Of a stretch of 6,160 bases of DNA, positions 1 to 5,496 are shown piece by piece; the stretch's first letter is position 1, and every line of letters begins with the position of its first letter. The position numbers and the translations under genes were made by a program. Location: positions 1 through 6,160 of the forward strand of contig JABFWJ010000167.1 of NCBI GenBank assembly GCA_013362295.1, read 5' to 3'. The notes below the pieces were generated by a model that saw nothing but the letters and a program-made list of their open reading frames with translations, searched no databases and was not told the DNA's origin. The DNA is from Thermoleophilia bacterium. Its GTDB lineage: Bacteria > Actinomycetota > Thermoleophilia > Gaiellales > Gaiellaceae.

Positions 1-40
1 CCGCAGCGCGGGCGGAGGGGTGTCAACTCGTCGTCGATTC

Positions 41-47
41 GGGGGGA
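41..47 (+). promoter_or_regulatory. Shine-Dalgarno-like site for the secreted repeat protein
   Basis: A purine run, GGGGGGA, lies four bases upstream of the TTG at 52. No in-frame ATG or GTG occurs between the window edge and 52, and the TTG leads directly into a good signal peptide. The purine run therefore supports the TTG start. The spacing is slightly short, so this is a moderate call. No TAnnnT-type -10 box is visible in the 51 bases upstream, so the promoter probably lies outside the window. Confidence 0.5.
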
Positions 48-51
48 CACG

Positions 52-162
52 TTGGCATCGATTCGCCCAGCGCTGCCGAGGTTTCGCGGCGCACTCTTTT
101 TCCTCGCACTCTTCTTCCTTGCGCTGTTGCTCGCGCTTGCCGCACCGGGTATAGCCCTCGCT
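52..162 (+). other. Sec signal peptide region
   Basis: These 37 codons encode a basic N-terminus, a long hydrophobic stretch rich in Phe, Leu and Ala, and a small-residue ALA cleavage box just before AP. This is the standard signal peptidase I arrangement. There is no cysteine lipobox, so a lipoprotein is unlikely, and no twin arginine, so Tat export is unlikely. Confidence 0.75.
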
Positions 163-2499
163 GCACCGACCGCTCCGTCACCGCAGACGCCTGCGGACGG
201 GGCCGCCGTCACGCTCCCGTTCACGATCTCGTGGTCGGCGTCGTCCGACCCGAGCGGGATCCTCGCCTACAACTGGCAGGTCAGCGCGAGCTCGACCTTT
301 GCGAGCATCGCGCGTCAGGACTCGGTGACGGCGCCCGCCACGCAGGGAACGGTGAGCGGTCTCGCGATCGGCACGTACTTCTGGCGCGTGCAGGCGATCA
401 GCAACAACGCCCTCCAGAGTCCGTGGTCGGCCGTGCGGAGCTTCAGGGTGACGGGCGCCGGCGCCGGGGTCCCGGCCGCGCCGACGCTCAACCAGCCGCG
501 CGGCGGCAACAGCTTCCATCCGTGGGAGCTCTTCGGGATGAGCTGGAGCGGAGTGCCGGGCGCCGTCAATTACGTGCTGGAAGCGTCCAAGGACCCGGCG
601 TTCCCGATCAACGGCGTCGTGTTCAACTGGCAGCAGCCGACGCCGTCGCGGGACATCCTGATCACGACCGTCGACCGCGGAACCTACAACGCGCGTGTCT
701 TCGCGGTCGATGCGAACGGCAACTACAGCATGCCGTCGAACGTGATCACGTTCACGATCGCCTTCAACGCGCCGATCGCCGCACCGCCGACGCTCGTCTC
801 GCCGACCGGCGGCGCGTCGGCGTCGCTGGCCGTGACCTTCAAGTGGAACCACGTCATCAACCCGCAGGACTCGGGGTACCAGATTCAGGTCGCGAACGAC
901 TCCGGCTTCACGCAGATCGAGCAGGACGTCCCGTTCCTCAACGGCCCGACCTACACCGTCCTCCAGTTGAACAAGCCGGGGCCGAAGTTCTGGCGTGTGC
1001 GCTCGTTCCAGGGGGTGATCGACACGGCCGGCACGGCTGCCGTGACAGCCTGGTCGCAGGTGGCGACGTTCGTCCTCCCGGACGGCCCGCTGCACGTCAA
1101 CACGATCACGCTGACCCGCCCGGCGCCCGCGAGCGGCCAGGAGGTGTTCGTCGACCTGCAGCTCAGCAAGGGCGCTCCGGCCGGCGGCGCGACGGTCAAC
1201 CTCTCGAGCTCGAACCCGCAGGCCGCGCCGGCCCCGGCGACAGTCTCCGTGCCCGCGACCAATTCGTGGGTGGAGACGCGCTTCGTCACCGGACAGGTCA
1301 CCACGCCGACGACGGTGACGTTGACGGCGACGATCGGGACCGTGACGACGACCACGACGCTCACCGTGAGCCCGTCGTCGCTCGCCAGCCTCGACGGCCT
1401 CCCGCCGACCCAGAACGGGGGTGTGACGATCGGCGGGATCGTGATGCTGAACGGCCAGGCGCCGCCGGGCGGCGCGGTCGTCAGCCTCTCGAGCTCGAGC
1501 CCGGCGGTCCAGCCGCCCGCAACCGTGACGGTGCCGGCGGGAGTCGAGTCGGTCTCGTTCACCGCGCCGACGAGCCAGGTCTCTGCCAACACGCCCGTGA
1601 CGATCACGGCCACCTGGCGCGGGGCCTCGGTGCAGGGGACGACGACGCTGACGCCGCAACCGGCGCCGACGTCGCTGACCCTCGATCCGACCCTGACGAC
1701 GGGGTCGAACGGCTCGAACGGCCGGGTCACGGCCGCGGACCCGCGCAATGCCGACATCACGTTCTCGCTCTCGAGCTCGCGTCCCGATGTCGCGCAGGTT
1801 CCGACCTCGGTCACGGTCCCGCAGTTCGCTGCGGCCGGCGGGTTCATCATCACGACGACCCCGCCCGCAGCGAGAACGGTCGTGACGATCTCGGTGAGCG
1901 GCGGCGGGGTCACGCTCACGGCAACGTTGACGGTCGACCCGTTCCCGAGCTCGCCGCCGCCGGCGGCGATCGCGACGCTGTCGCTCAGCCCGTCCACGCT
2001 GACCGGCGGCGCGACTTCGACGGGAGTGGTCACGTCGACGCAGTCGGCTCCGGCCGGAGTGATCGTCGTGACGCTCTCGAGCTCCACCACGGCCGTCGCG
2101 ACGGTGCCGGCGTCGGTGACGATCGCCGCCGGGGCGTCGAGTGCGAGCTTCACCGTCTCCACGTCCGCGGGCACCGCGACTCGGACGGCGACGATCACGG
2201 GATCCGCAGGAGGCGCGACGCAATCGGCGGTGTTGACCAGCAACGCGAGCGGTGCGCCGCCGCCGGCGACGGACACCGTGACGATCTCGCGTGCCGAGTG
2301 GAAGAGCGGTGCGCTGCGCGTCGACGCGACGAGCTCGAACGCAAGCGCGACGTTGAACGTCTACGTCACGTCGACGGGTGCGCTGCTCGGGACGATCTCG
2401 GCGGGACGCCTGCAGACGACGACGTCCACGAACCCGGGCAACGTGACCGTCAAAAGCAGCGCCGGCGGCCAGGCGAGTCAAGCGGTGGTCAGCGCTTAG
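52..2499 (+). CDS. Secreted multidomain protein with Fn3-like domains and four tandem beta-sandwich repeats
   Basis: This 815-residue protein is probably exported and acts outside the cell or at its surface; no enzymatic domain is visible. Residues 1-37 form a Sec-type signal peptide: arginines at 5, 10 and 12, a Phe/Leu/Ala hydrophobic core at about 14-31, and an ALA-AP cleavage site after about 37. Residues about 40-134, 140-238 and 244-343 look like three fibronectin-III-like domains, with the recurring NWQV, FWRV and KFWRVRS strands common in bacterial surface proteins. Residues about 350-736 contain four Ig/invasin-like repeats of about 95 residues, each with an LSSS segment (384, 479, 573, 675) followed by P-x-x-V-T-V/I-P/A. 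A Thr/Ser-rich tail (about 740-815) ends without an LPXTG motif, transmembrane helix or charged tail, so the anchoring mode is unknown. Thr, Ser, Ala and Val dominate and no cysteine is evident. Adhesion or matrix binding is plausible but unproven. Confidence 0.85.
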   Translation: MASIRPALPRFRGALFFLALFFLALLLALAAPGIALAAPTAPSPQTPADGAAVTLPFTISWSASSDPSGILAYNWQVSASSTFASIARQDSVTAPATQGTVSGLAIGTYFWRVQAISNNALQSPWSAVRSFRVTGAGAGVPAAPTLNQPRGGNSFHPWELFGMSWSGVPGAVNYVLEASKDPAFPINGVVFNWQQPTPSRDILITTVDRGTYNARVFAVDANGNYSMPSNVITFTIAFNAPIAAPPTLVSPTGGASASLAVTFKWNHVINPQDSGYQIQVANDSGFTQIEQDVPFLNGPTYTVLQLNKPGPKFWRVRSFQGVIDTAGTAAVTAWSQVATFVLPDGPLHVNTITLTRPAPASGQEVFVDLQLSKGAPAGGATVNLSSSNPQAAPAPATVSVPATNSWVETRFVTGQVTTPTTVTLTATIGTVTTTTTLTVSPSSLASLDGLPPTQNGGVTIGGIVMLNGQAPPGGAVVSLSSSSPAVQPPATVTVPAGVESVSFTAPTSQVSANTPVTITATWRGASVQGTTTLTPQPAPTSLTLDPTLTTGSNGSNGRVTAADPRNADITFSLSSSRPDVAQVPTSVTVPQFAAAGGFIITTTPPAARTVVTISVSGGGVTLTATLTVDPFPSSPPPAAIATLSLSPSTLTGGATSTGVVTSTQSAPAGVIVVTLSSSTTAVATVPASVTIAAGASSASFTVSTSAGTATRTATITGSAGGATQSAVLTSNASGAPPPATDTVTISRAEWKSGALRVDATSSNASATLNVYVTSTGALLGTISAGRLQTTTSTNPGNVTVKSSAGGQASQAVVSA
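1099..2260 (+). repeat. Four tandem ~95-codon repeats within the secreted protein
   Basis: Each unit carries the same 11-base string, CTCTCGAGCTC, at 1201-1211, 1486-1496, 1768-1778 and 2074-2084. The offsets are 285, 282 and 306 bases, all multiples of three, giving unit lengths of 95, 94 and 102 codons. The string encodes Leu-Ser-Ser-Ser with the same alternation of TCG, AGC and TCG/TCC serine codons. It is followed 10-15 residues later by a Pro-x-x-Val-Thr-Val-Pro-like strand. Outside this core the units have diverged strongly, as expected for old tandem duplication of a beta-sandwich domain. Unit boundaries are approximate. Confidence 0.7.
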
Positions 2500-2506
2500 C
2501 GACGAA

Positions 2507-2540
2507 CGCTGCTGCGGCGGCTCAGGCCGCCGCAGCAGCG
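2507..2540. terminator. Bidirectional intrinsic terminator-like hairpin between convergent genes
   Basis: A perfect 15-bp stem (CGCTGCTGCGGCGGC at 2507-2521 and its exact complement at 2526-2540) closes a TCAG loop. It lies 7 bases after the stop of the secreted protein gene and 12 bases beyond the stop of the HU gene, which reads toward it from the other side. Neither strand has a clear T-tract after the stem, so it is not a canonical terminator. T-poor hairpins of this kind are common between convergent genes of high-GC actinobacteria. Its position suggests it ends both transcripts or blocks read-through and 3' decay. Confidence 0.75.
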
Positions 2541-2552
2541 AACGCTTGCCAG

Positions 2553-2882
2553 CTACGCCGCCAGGCGCTTCTTCGCCTTCTGCACCGACGGCAGCGCGGC
2601 CTTCGTCTTCGCGAGCGCACGCGCGCGGACGTCGACCGACGCCGGCTTCGCGGCGATCGTGATCTCCTCGCCGGTCGCCGGGTTGCGGCCCTGCCGCGCC
2701 TTCGTGGCCGGCTTGAGGCGAACGGTCAGCTGGACGAGGTTTCCGATCTTGACCTTCTCGGCGTTGCCGATCTCGTCGAGGACGACGTCCTCGAGCGCGG
2801 TGAGGACGTTCTTCGCTTCGGTGCGGGAGATCCCCGCGCGCTCGGCGACCGCGTCGGCGAGCTGAGTCTGGGTGAGTGCCAT
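2553..2882 (-). CDS. HU-family nucleoid-associated DNA-binding protein
   Basis: This 109-residue protein matches the HU/IHF family, dimeric proteins that bind and bend DNA in the nucleoid (usual length about 90-100). Residues 1-45 form the helical dimerisation part. Residues about 46-80 form the beta arm with GRNPATGEE, where Pro68 is the conserved arm-tip proline that intercalates between base pairs. Residues 80-109 form a lysine/arginine-rich tail. The usual GFGTF turn is replaced by N-L-V-Q-L (48-52), and the arm reads LKPATKARQ-GRNP, about three residues longer than the common ERAART-GRNP form. I recall this KPATKAR...KPASxxVRAR pattern from an HU subclass in several phyla. The ATG start is supported by AGGAG six bases upstream. 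The gene lies 69 bp downstream of the S4 gene on the same strand, with no clear promoter between, so co-transcription is possible. Confidence 0.93.
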   Translation of the reverse strand: MALTQTQLADAVAERAGISRTEAKNVLTALEDVVLDEIGNAEKVKIGNLVQLTVRLKPATKARQGRNPATGEEITIAAKPASVDVRARALAKTKAALPSVQKAKKRLAA

Positions 2883-2888
2883 TTGCGT

Positions 2889-2893
2889 CTCCT
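2889..2893 (-). promoter_or_regulatory. Ribosome binding site of the HU gene
   Basis: On the minus strand AGGAG lies six bases upstream of the ATG whose first base is 2882. This is the clearest Shine-Dalgarno site in the window and fixes the HU start. It contrasts with the poor sites before the S4, VOC, diiron and kinase genes. Confidence 0.8.
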
Positions 2894-2951
2894 GGATCTT
2901 CGGGGGTGCCAGCGCGGCATTGAAGCGGTTCCGGCGGACGGACGGCGCGGT

Positions 2952-3347
2952 TCAGGACCGCCGCCGGCGCTCCGCCTTCCGCAGGGCGTCGAGGCGGCGG
3001 CGTGCCTGCTTCGTCGGGCGCTCGCCGAGGTCGGCGCCGAGCGGACGGGAGAGGCGGCGTGCGAGCGCCTGCTCCTGGCGCGCCGCCGCCGAGGCGGGCG
3101 TCTCCTCGTAAAGCGTGCGCGCGACGCTCGCCGGTCCGCGCTTGTCGCTGACACCTCGCACGACCACTGACCACTGCACGGTGCCGATGCGGACGTCGAC
3201 CTCGTCGTCCGCACGCACGTCCTTCGACGGCTTGACGCGCGCGCCGTTCACCTGCACGTGACCGGCCAACACGGCCTCGGTCGCGAGGCTCCGCGTCTTG
3301 AAGAAGCGCGCCGCCCAGAGCCATTTGTCGACCCGGACCTCGTCCAT
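2952..3347 (-). CDS. S4-domain RNA-binding protein, Hsp15 (HslR)-like
   Basis: This 131-residue protein has an N-terminal S4 RNA-binding domain (about residues 3-60): RVDKWLWAARFFKTRSLA, then a helix, then the HVQVNGARVKPSKDV turn with its conserved VNG and KPSK. These are hallmarks of the Hsp15 family, and in E. coli Hsp15 (HslR) binds free 50S subunits that carry stalled nascent chains. The basic C-terminus (about 97-131) includes GERPTKQARRRLD, resembling the PTK-x-x-RR segment of Hsp15, so full-length homology is likely. A ribosome-rescue role in this organism is inferred from the family. The ATG at 3347 opens directly into the S4 domain; only a weak GTGAG lies upstream, and a CATAGT box six bases upstream suggests a leaderless or near-leaderless start. 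HU follows downstream; a VOC gene diverges 23 bp upstream. Confidence 0.88.
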   Translation of the reverse strand: MDEVRVDKWLWAARFFKTRSLATEAVLAGHVQVNGARVKPSKDVRADDEVDVRIGTVQWSVVVRGVSDKRGPASVARTLYEETPASAAARQEQALARRLSRPLGADLGERPTKQARRRLDALRKAERRRRS

Positions 3348-3353
3348 CGACTC

Positions 3354-3359
3354 ACTATG
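3354..3359 (-). promoter_or_regulatory. Putative -10 box for the S4-domain gene
   Basis: On the minus strand CATAGT matches five of six bases of TATAAT-like boxes at the key positions. It ends six bases before the ATG at 3347, so transcription would begin at or next to the start codon. No TTGACA-like -35 element is seen at about 17 bp. The box overlaps the -10-like box of the divergent VOC gene by four bases. Confidence 0.4.
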
Positions 3360-3361
3360 AT
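3356..3361 (+). promoter_or_regulatory. Putative -10 box for the VOC gene
   Basis: TATGAT, a close match to TATAAT, lies nine bases upstream of the GTG at 3371. This is the distance expected for a leaderless mRNA starting at the GTG. No clear -35 hexamer is present; TTGTCG at 3325-3330 is 25 bp away, which is too far. No Shine-Dalgarno site precedes 3371, which agrees with leaderless initiation. Confidence 0.45.
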
Positions 3362-3370
3362 CGGTGCCCC

Positions 3371-4213
3371 GTGGATCCGGAGGAACTGACCGCGGTCGGT
3401 GCGGCCGTCCAGGCCGAGCTGCCGCCCGACACGCACATGGGCGCCGTGCATCTCACGGTTGCCGACCTCGACCGCTCGCTCGCCTACTACGAGACGCAGA
3501 TCGGGCTCGTCGTGCACGGCGGAGAGGACGCGCGCGCGCGGCTCGGAACCGGAGACGACGACCTGCTCGTGCTCACCGAGGAGCCGGGTGCGAAGCCTGC
3601 GGTCGGCTACTCCGGCCTGTTCCACTTCGCGCTGCTCGTTCCGGAGCGCGTGGACCTCGCACGCTGGCTCGCGCACGCTGCGCGCGAGCGCGTACCGCTC
3701 TCGGGCCTGTCGGACCACTACGTCAGCGAGGCGATCTACCTGCAGGACCCGGACCAGCACGGAATCGAGATCTATGCCGACCGGCCGCGCGAGCTCTGGG
3801 AGGGCCGGGTCGGGGAGCGGCTGACCACGCTGCCGCTCGACACGCGGGACCTGCTGTCCGTGCTCGAGGATCCGCGCACCGAGCCGTTCGACGGATTGCC
3901 CGCGGGCACGGTGATGGGCCACGTGCACCTGTGCGTCGCCGACGTCGAGGAGTCCGTCGCCTACTACCGCGACGTCATCGGTTTCGGCCTGATGGCGCAG
4001 CTCGGCAACCAGGCGGCCTTCCTCAGCGCCGGCGGCTATCACCACCATCTCGGCGCCAACATCTGGCAGAGCCGCGGTGCGCAGTACGCACCCGAGGGGT
4101 ACGCGCGGCTCACGCAGATGACCGTCGTGCTGCCGAGGGCATCCGGGCTCGCAGCGCGGCGCGTCACGGATCCGTCCGGGATCCCGGTCGCCTTCGAGCT
4201 CGGCGATACGTGA
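3371..4213 (+). CDS. Two-domain VOC-superfamily metalloprotein, CatE-like (glyoxalase/extradiol dioxygenase fold)
   Basis: This 280-residue protein has two vicinal-oxygen-chelate domains, about residues 23-135 and 181-280, each opening with a VHLxVAD strand. Overall it resembles the Bacillus CatE group, annotated as catechol 2,3-dioxygenase-like. Domain 1 has His27 (first strand), His85 (LFHFALLV) and Glu133 (HGIEIY), a complete 2-His-1-Glu pattern. Domain 2 has His186, the His224-226 cluster in GGYHHHLGANIW, and Glu276 (VAFEL), but no His in its TVVLP strand (about residues 258-262). It is therefore unclear from sequence which domain holds the metal. Ring cleavage of a catechol is possible, but the substrate cannot be read from the sequence. 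The GTG at 3371 is chosen because it is the only nearby in-frame start and sits after a -10-like box; an internal ATG at 3437 (residue 23) would remove the N-terminal lead but keep both domains. Confidence 0.85.
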   Translation: MDPEELTAVGAAVQAELPPDTHMGAVHLTVADLDRSLAYYETQIGLVVHGGEDARARLGTGDDDLLVLTEEPGAKPAVGYSGLFHFALLVPERVDLARWLAHAARERVPLSGLSDHYVSEAIYLQDPDQHGIEIYADRPRELWEGRVGERLTTLPLDTRDLLSVLEDPRTEPFDGLPAGTVMGHVHLCVADVEESVAYYRDVIGFGLMAQLGNQAAFLSAGGYHHHLGANIWQSRGAQYAPEGYARLTQMTVVLPRASGLAARRVTDPSGIPVAFELGDT

Positions 4214-4230
4214 GCGCCGTCCTCAGGCGC
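4214..4230 (+). terminator. Weak hairpin just after the VOC stop codon
   Basis: GCGCC (4214-4218) pairs with GGCGC (4226-4230) around a seven-base loop, starting immediately after the TGA. The stem is only 5 bp and no T-tract follows, so termination would be partial at best. It may simply reflect GC-rich sequence. Confidence 0.2.
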
Positions 4231-4245
4231 GACAACGCCGATCGT

Positions 4246-4251
4246 TAGGCT
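4246..4251 (+). promoter_or_regulatory. Putative -10 box upstream of the diiron protein gene
   Basis: TAGGCT fits the actinobacterial TAnnnT pattern and ends eight bases before the ATG at 4260. No convincing Shine-Dalgarno site lies in the 46-bp gap and no clear -35 element is visible. If real, it would give the diiron and GFA genes their own near-leaderless transcript in addition to read-through from the VOC gene. Confidence 0.35.
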
Positions 4252-4259
4252 TGCGGGCC

Positions 4260-5084
4260 ATGGAGGTCGAGGAGCGCACGCAGGAGACGGCCGAGGTATC
4301 GCAGCGCGATCTCTCAGGCGTCTTCCGGTACTACGAGCTCGCCAAGCGCGCGGAATGGCAGGTCAAGGAGCTTCCGTGGGGAGAGCTCGCGCCGATCCCC
4401 GAGTACAAAGGCTCGCCGCAGAAGCTCGCGCGCCGGCGCGATCTGTGGCGCTCGGTGATCACGCAGCAGCTGCAGGCGGACGAGCTCGCGGTCGAGATGG
4501 CGACGCAGCTGTTCGCGATCGCCCCCGACCGCGACGCGAAGCTCTACTACACCACGATGGTGCAAGACGAGTCGCGCCACACCGAGGCGTGGCTGCAGCT
4601 GATCGACGAGGCGGGTGGGATGGCTGAGCGCGACCCGTACCTCGACCGGCTCGCCCAGCAGGTGCTGCACGCAGACACGCTCGAGGAGAAGGTCTTCCTG
4701 ATGCAGGTCTTCTACGAGCGGCTGATCATCCCGCGCTTCCGGATGATCGCGCGCTCTTCGCGCGGCACGATCCTCGAGGATCTCTGCAACCGGCTGACGA
4801 TCGACGACGGGATCCACCACGGCGCGGGCATGGCGTACGAGCGCGTGCTGCTGGAGCACGCGGGTGCGCGGATCAAGGACAAGCTCGTGCAGGCCGCAAA
4901 CCGGCTGCTGCCGACGTTCGCCAAGCACGCACTCTGGCGTCCGAAGGCGCGCGAGTTCATCGGTTCGCTGATGCGCGAGACGGACATCCGCATGCTGCGC
5001 GAGGACCTCGAACAGGGGATTCGCCTCGCCAAGTCGCTCGGCATCGACGTGAGCGACATCGAGCTGCCGCCCGAGCTGAGCTGA
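4260..5084 (+). CDS. Ferritin-like (R2-like) diiron protein of unknown substrate
   Basis: This 274-residue helical protein carries a four-helix diiron site: Glu75 (QADEL), Glu104 and His107 (DESRH), Glu153 (FYERLIIPRF), then Asp183 with His186 (IDDGIHH). This is the E, ExxH, E, ExxH pattern of ribonucleotide reductase R2 and related oxidases, except that the last Glu is Asp. The N-terminal WQVKELPW...RRRDLW segment (about 32-65) also resembles R2-type leaders. The residue four after the helix-2 His, where class Ia R2 has its radical Tyr, is Trp111, and no R1 gene is nearby. I therefore expect a monooxygenase, oxidase or other O2-activating protein rather than reductase R2. A TTG at 4251 would add three residues; the ATG at 4260 is preferred because it is the stronger codon and fits the -10 spacing. 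The stop is one base before the GFA start, indicating translational coupling. Confidence 0.82.
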   Translation: MEVEERTQETAEVSQRDLSGVFRYYELAKRAEWQVKELPWGELAPIPEYKGSPQKLARRRDLWRSVITQQLQADELAVEMATQLFAIAPDRDAKLYYTTMVQDESRHTEAWLQLIDEAGGMAERDPYLDRLAQQVLHADTLEEKVFLMQVFYERLIIPRFRMIARSSRGTILEDLCNRLTIDDGIHHGAGMAYERVLLEHAGARIKDKLVQAANRLLPTFAKHALWRPKAREFIGSLMRETDIRMLREDLEQGIRLAKSLGIDVSDIELPPELS

Positions 5085-5085
5085 C

Positions 5086-5496
5086 GTGGCGGAGCTGCCG
5101 CTCACCGGCCACTGTCTCTGCGGCGCGGTGCGCTACGAGATCGACGAGCCGCTCGTCTCTGCGTCGTACTGCCACTGCACGCGCTGCCAGCGGCGGACCG
5201 GCACCGCGGCTGCGGCGTCGGGCCGCATCGCTCCGGGCTCGCTGCGAGTCGTCGCCGGCGCGGAGCTCGTCCGCGCGTACGCGCCTGAAGACGGTTTCCT
5301 CAAGTGCTTCTGCTCGGCCTGCGGTGGCGCGCTCTGGAGCAAGCACCCGACGGAAGACACCATGGGCGTACGACTCGGCACGATCGACGGCGACCCGGGG
5401 ATTCGACCGCAGTGGCACCAGTTCACCGCGTACGCGGCAGTGTGGGAGCCGCTGCCCGACGACGGGCTGCCGCGCTACCCGGAGGCCAAGACCTAG
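5086..5496 (+). CDS. GFA/CENP-V family zinc-fold protein
   Basis: This 136-residue protein belongs to the GFA (glutathione-dependent formaldehyde-activating enzyme)/CENP-V fold family. All seven zinc-ligand cysteines are visible: Cys10 and Cys12 (HCLCGAVRY), Cys29, Cys31 and Cys34 (CHCTRC), and Cys76 and Cys79 (FCSACG). The spacing is close to that of Paracoccus Gfa, with the same 42-residue gap before the last pair. Length is normal for the short form of the family. Gfa itself speeds S-hydroxymethylglutathione formation, but most homologues have unknown substrates and actinobacteria typically use mycothiol, so the literal name should not be taken as its function. The GTG start lies one base after the diiron gene stop and has no good Shine-Dalgarno site, so translation probably depends on ribosomes finishing the upstream gene. 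A dyad repeat overlaps its stop codon. Confidence 0.9.
   Translation: MAELPLTGHCLCGAVRYEIDEPLVSASYCHCTRCQRRTGTAAAASGRIAPGSLRVVAGAELVRAYAPEDGFLKCFCSACGGALWSKHPTEDTMGVRLGTIDGDPGIRPQWHQFTAYAAVWEPLPDDGLPRYPEAKT

Noticed and set aside
1201..2084. Regularly spaced CTCTCGAGCTC copies as a CRISPR-like or dispersed DNA repeat
   Set aside because: The copies are only 11 bases long, about 280-300 bases apart, and always in the same reading frame, so they reflect protein domain repetition.
951..2276. A 441-codon minus-strand frame rich in Val, Thr and Ala
   Set aside because: It looks protein-like only because it is antisense to the Thr/Val/Ser-rich repeats. It has no signal peptide or domain and lies wholly inside a well-supported gene.
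231..3170. A 979-codon plus-strand open frame
   Set aside because: It is an out-of-frame reading of the secreted protein gene that continues antisense through HU and S4. Its composition is Arg/Asp-rich and it has no recognisable motif.
178..3324. A 1048-codon open frame on the minus strand
   Set aside because: It runs antisense through the secreted protein and both minus-strand genes in another frame, is dominated by Arg, Gly and Ala, and shows no domain. Such frames arise in GC-rich DNA because stop codons are rare.
3379..3385. GGAGGAA as a Shine-Dalgarno site for a later VOC start
   Set aside because: The next in-frame start codon is the ATG at 3437, far beyond useful spacing; the GTG at 3399 is in a different frame without VOC motifs. 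The string encodes Pro-Glu-Glu near the N-terminus.
3389..3396. ACCGCGGT palindrome near the VOC start as an operator
   Set aside because: An 8-bp GC-rich palindrome is expected by chance in this base composition, and it lies within coding sequence without a partner copy.
3364..4248. A 294-codon plus-strand frame overlapping the VOC gene
   Set aside because: The alternative frame is Arg/Ala/Gly-rich without motifs, while the frame starting at 3371 has two clear VOC domains.
4251..4253. TTG as the start of the diiron protein
   Set aside because: It adds only three residues, overlaps the last base of the -10-like box and has no Shine-Dalgarno site. The ATG at 4260 is the better start.
4314..5105. 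A 263-codon minus-strand frame opposite the diiron gene
   Set aside because: The plus strand carries a complete diiron ligand set in order; the antisense product matches no family I recognise.
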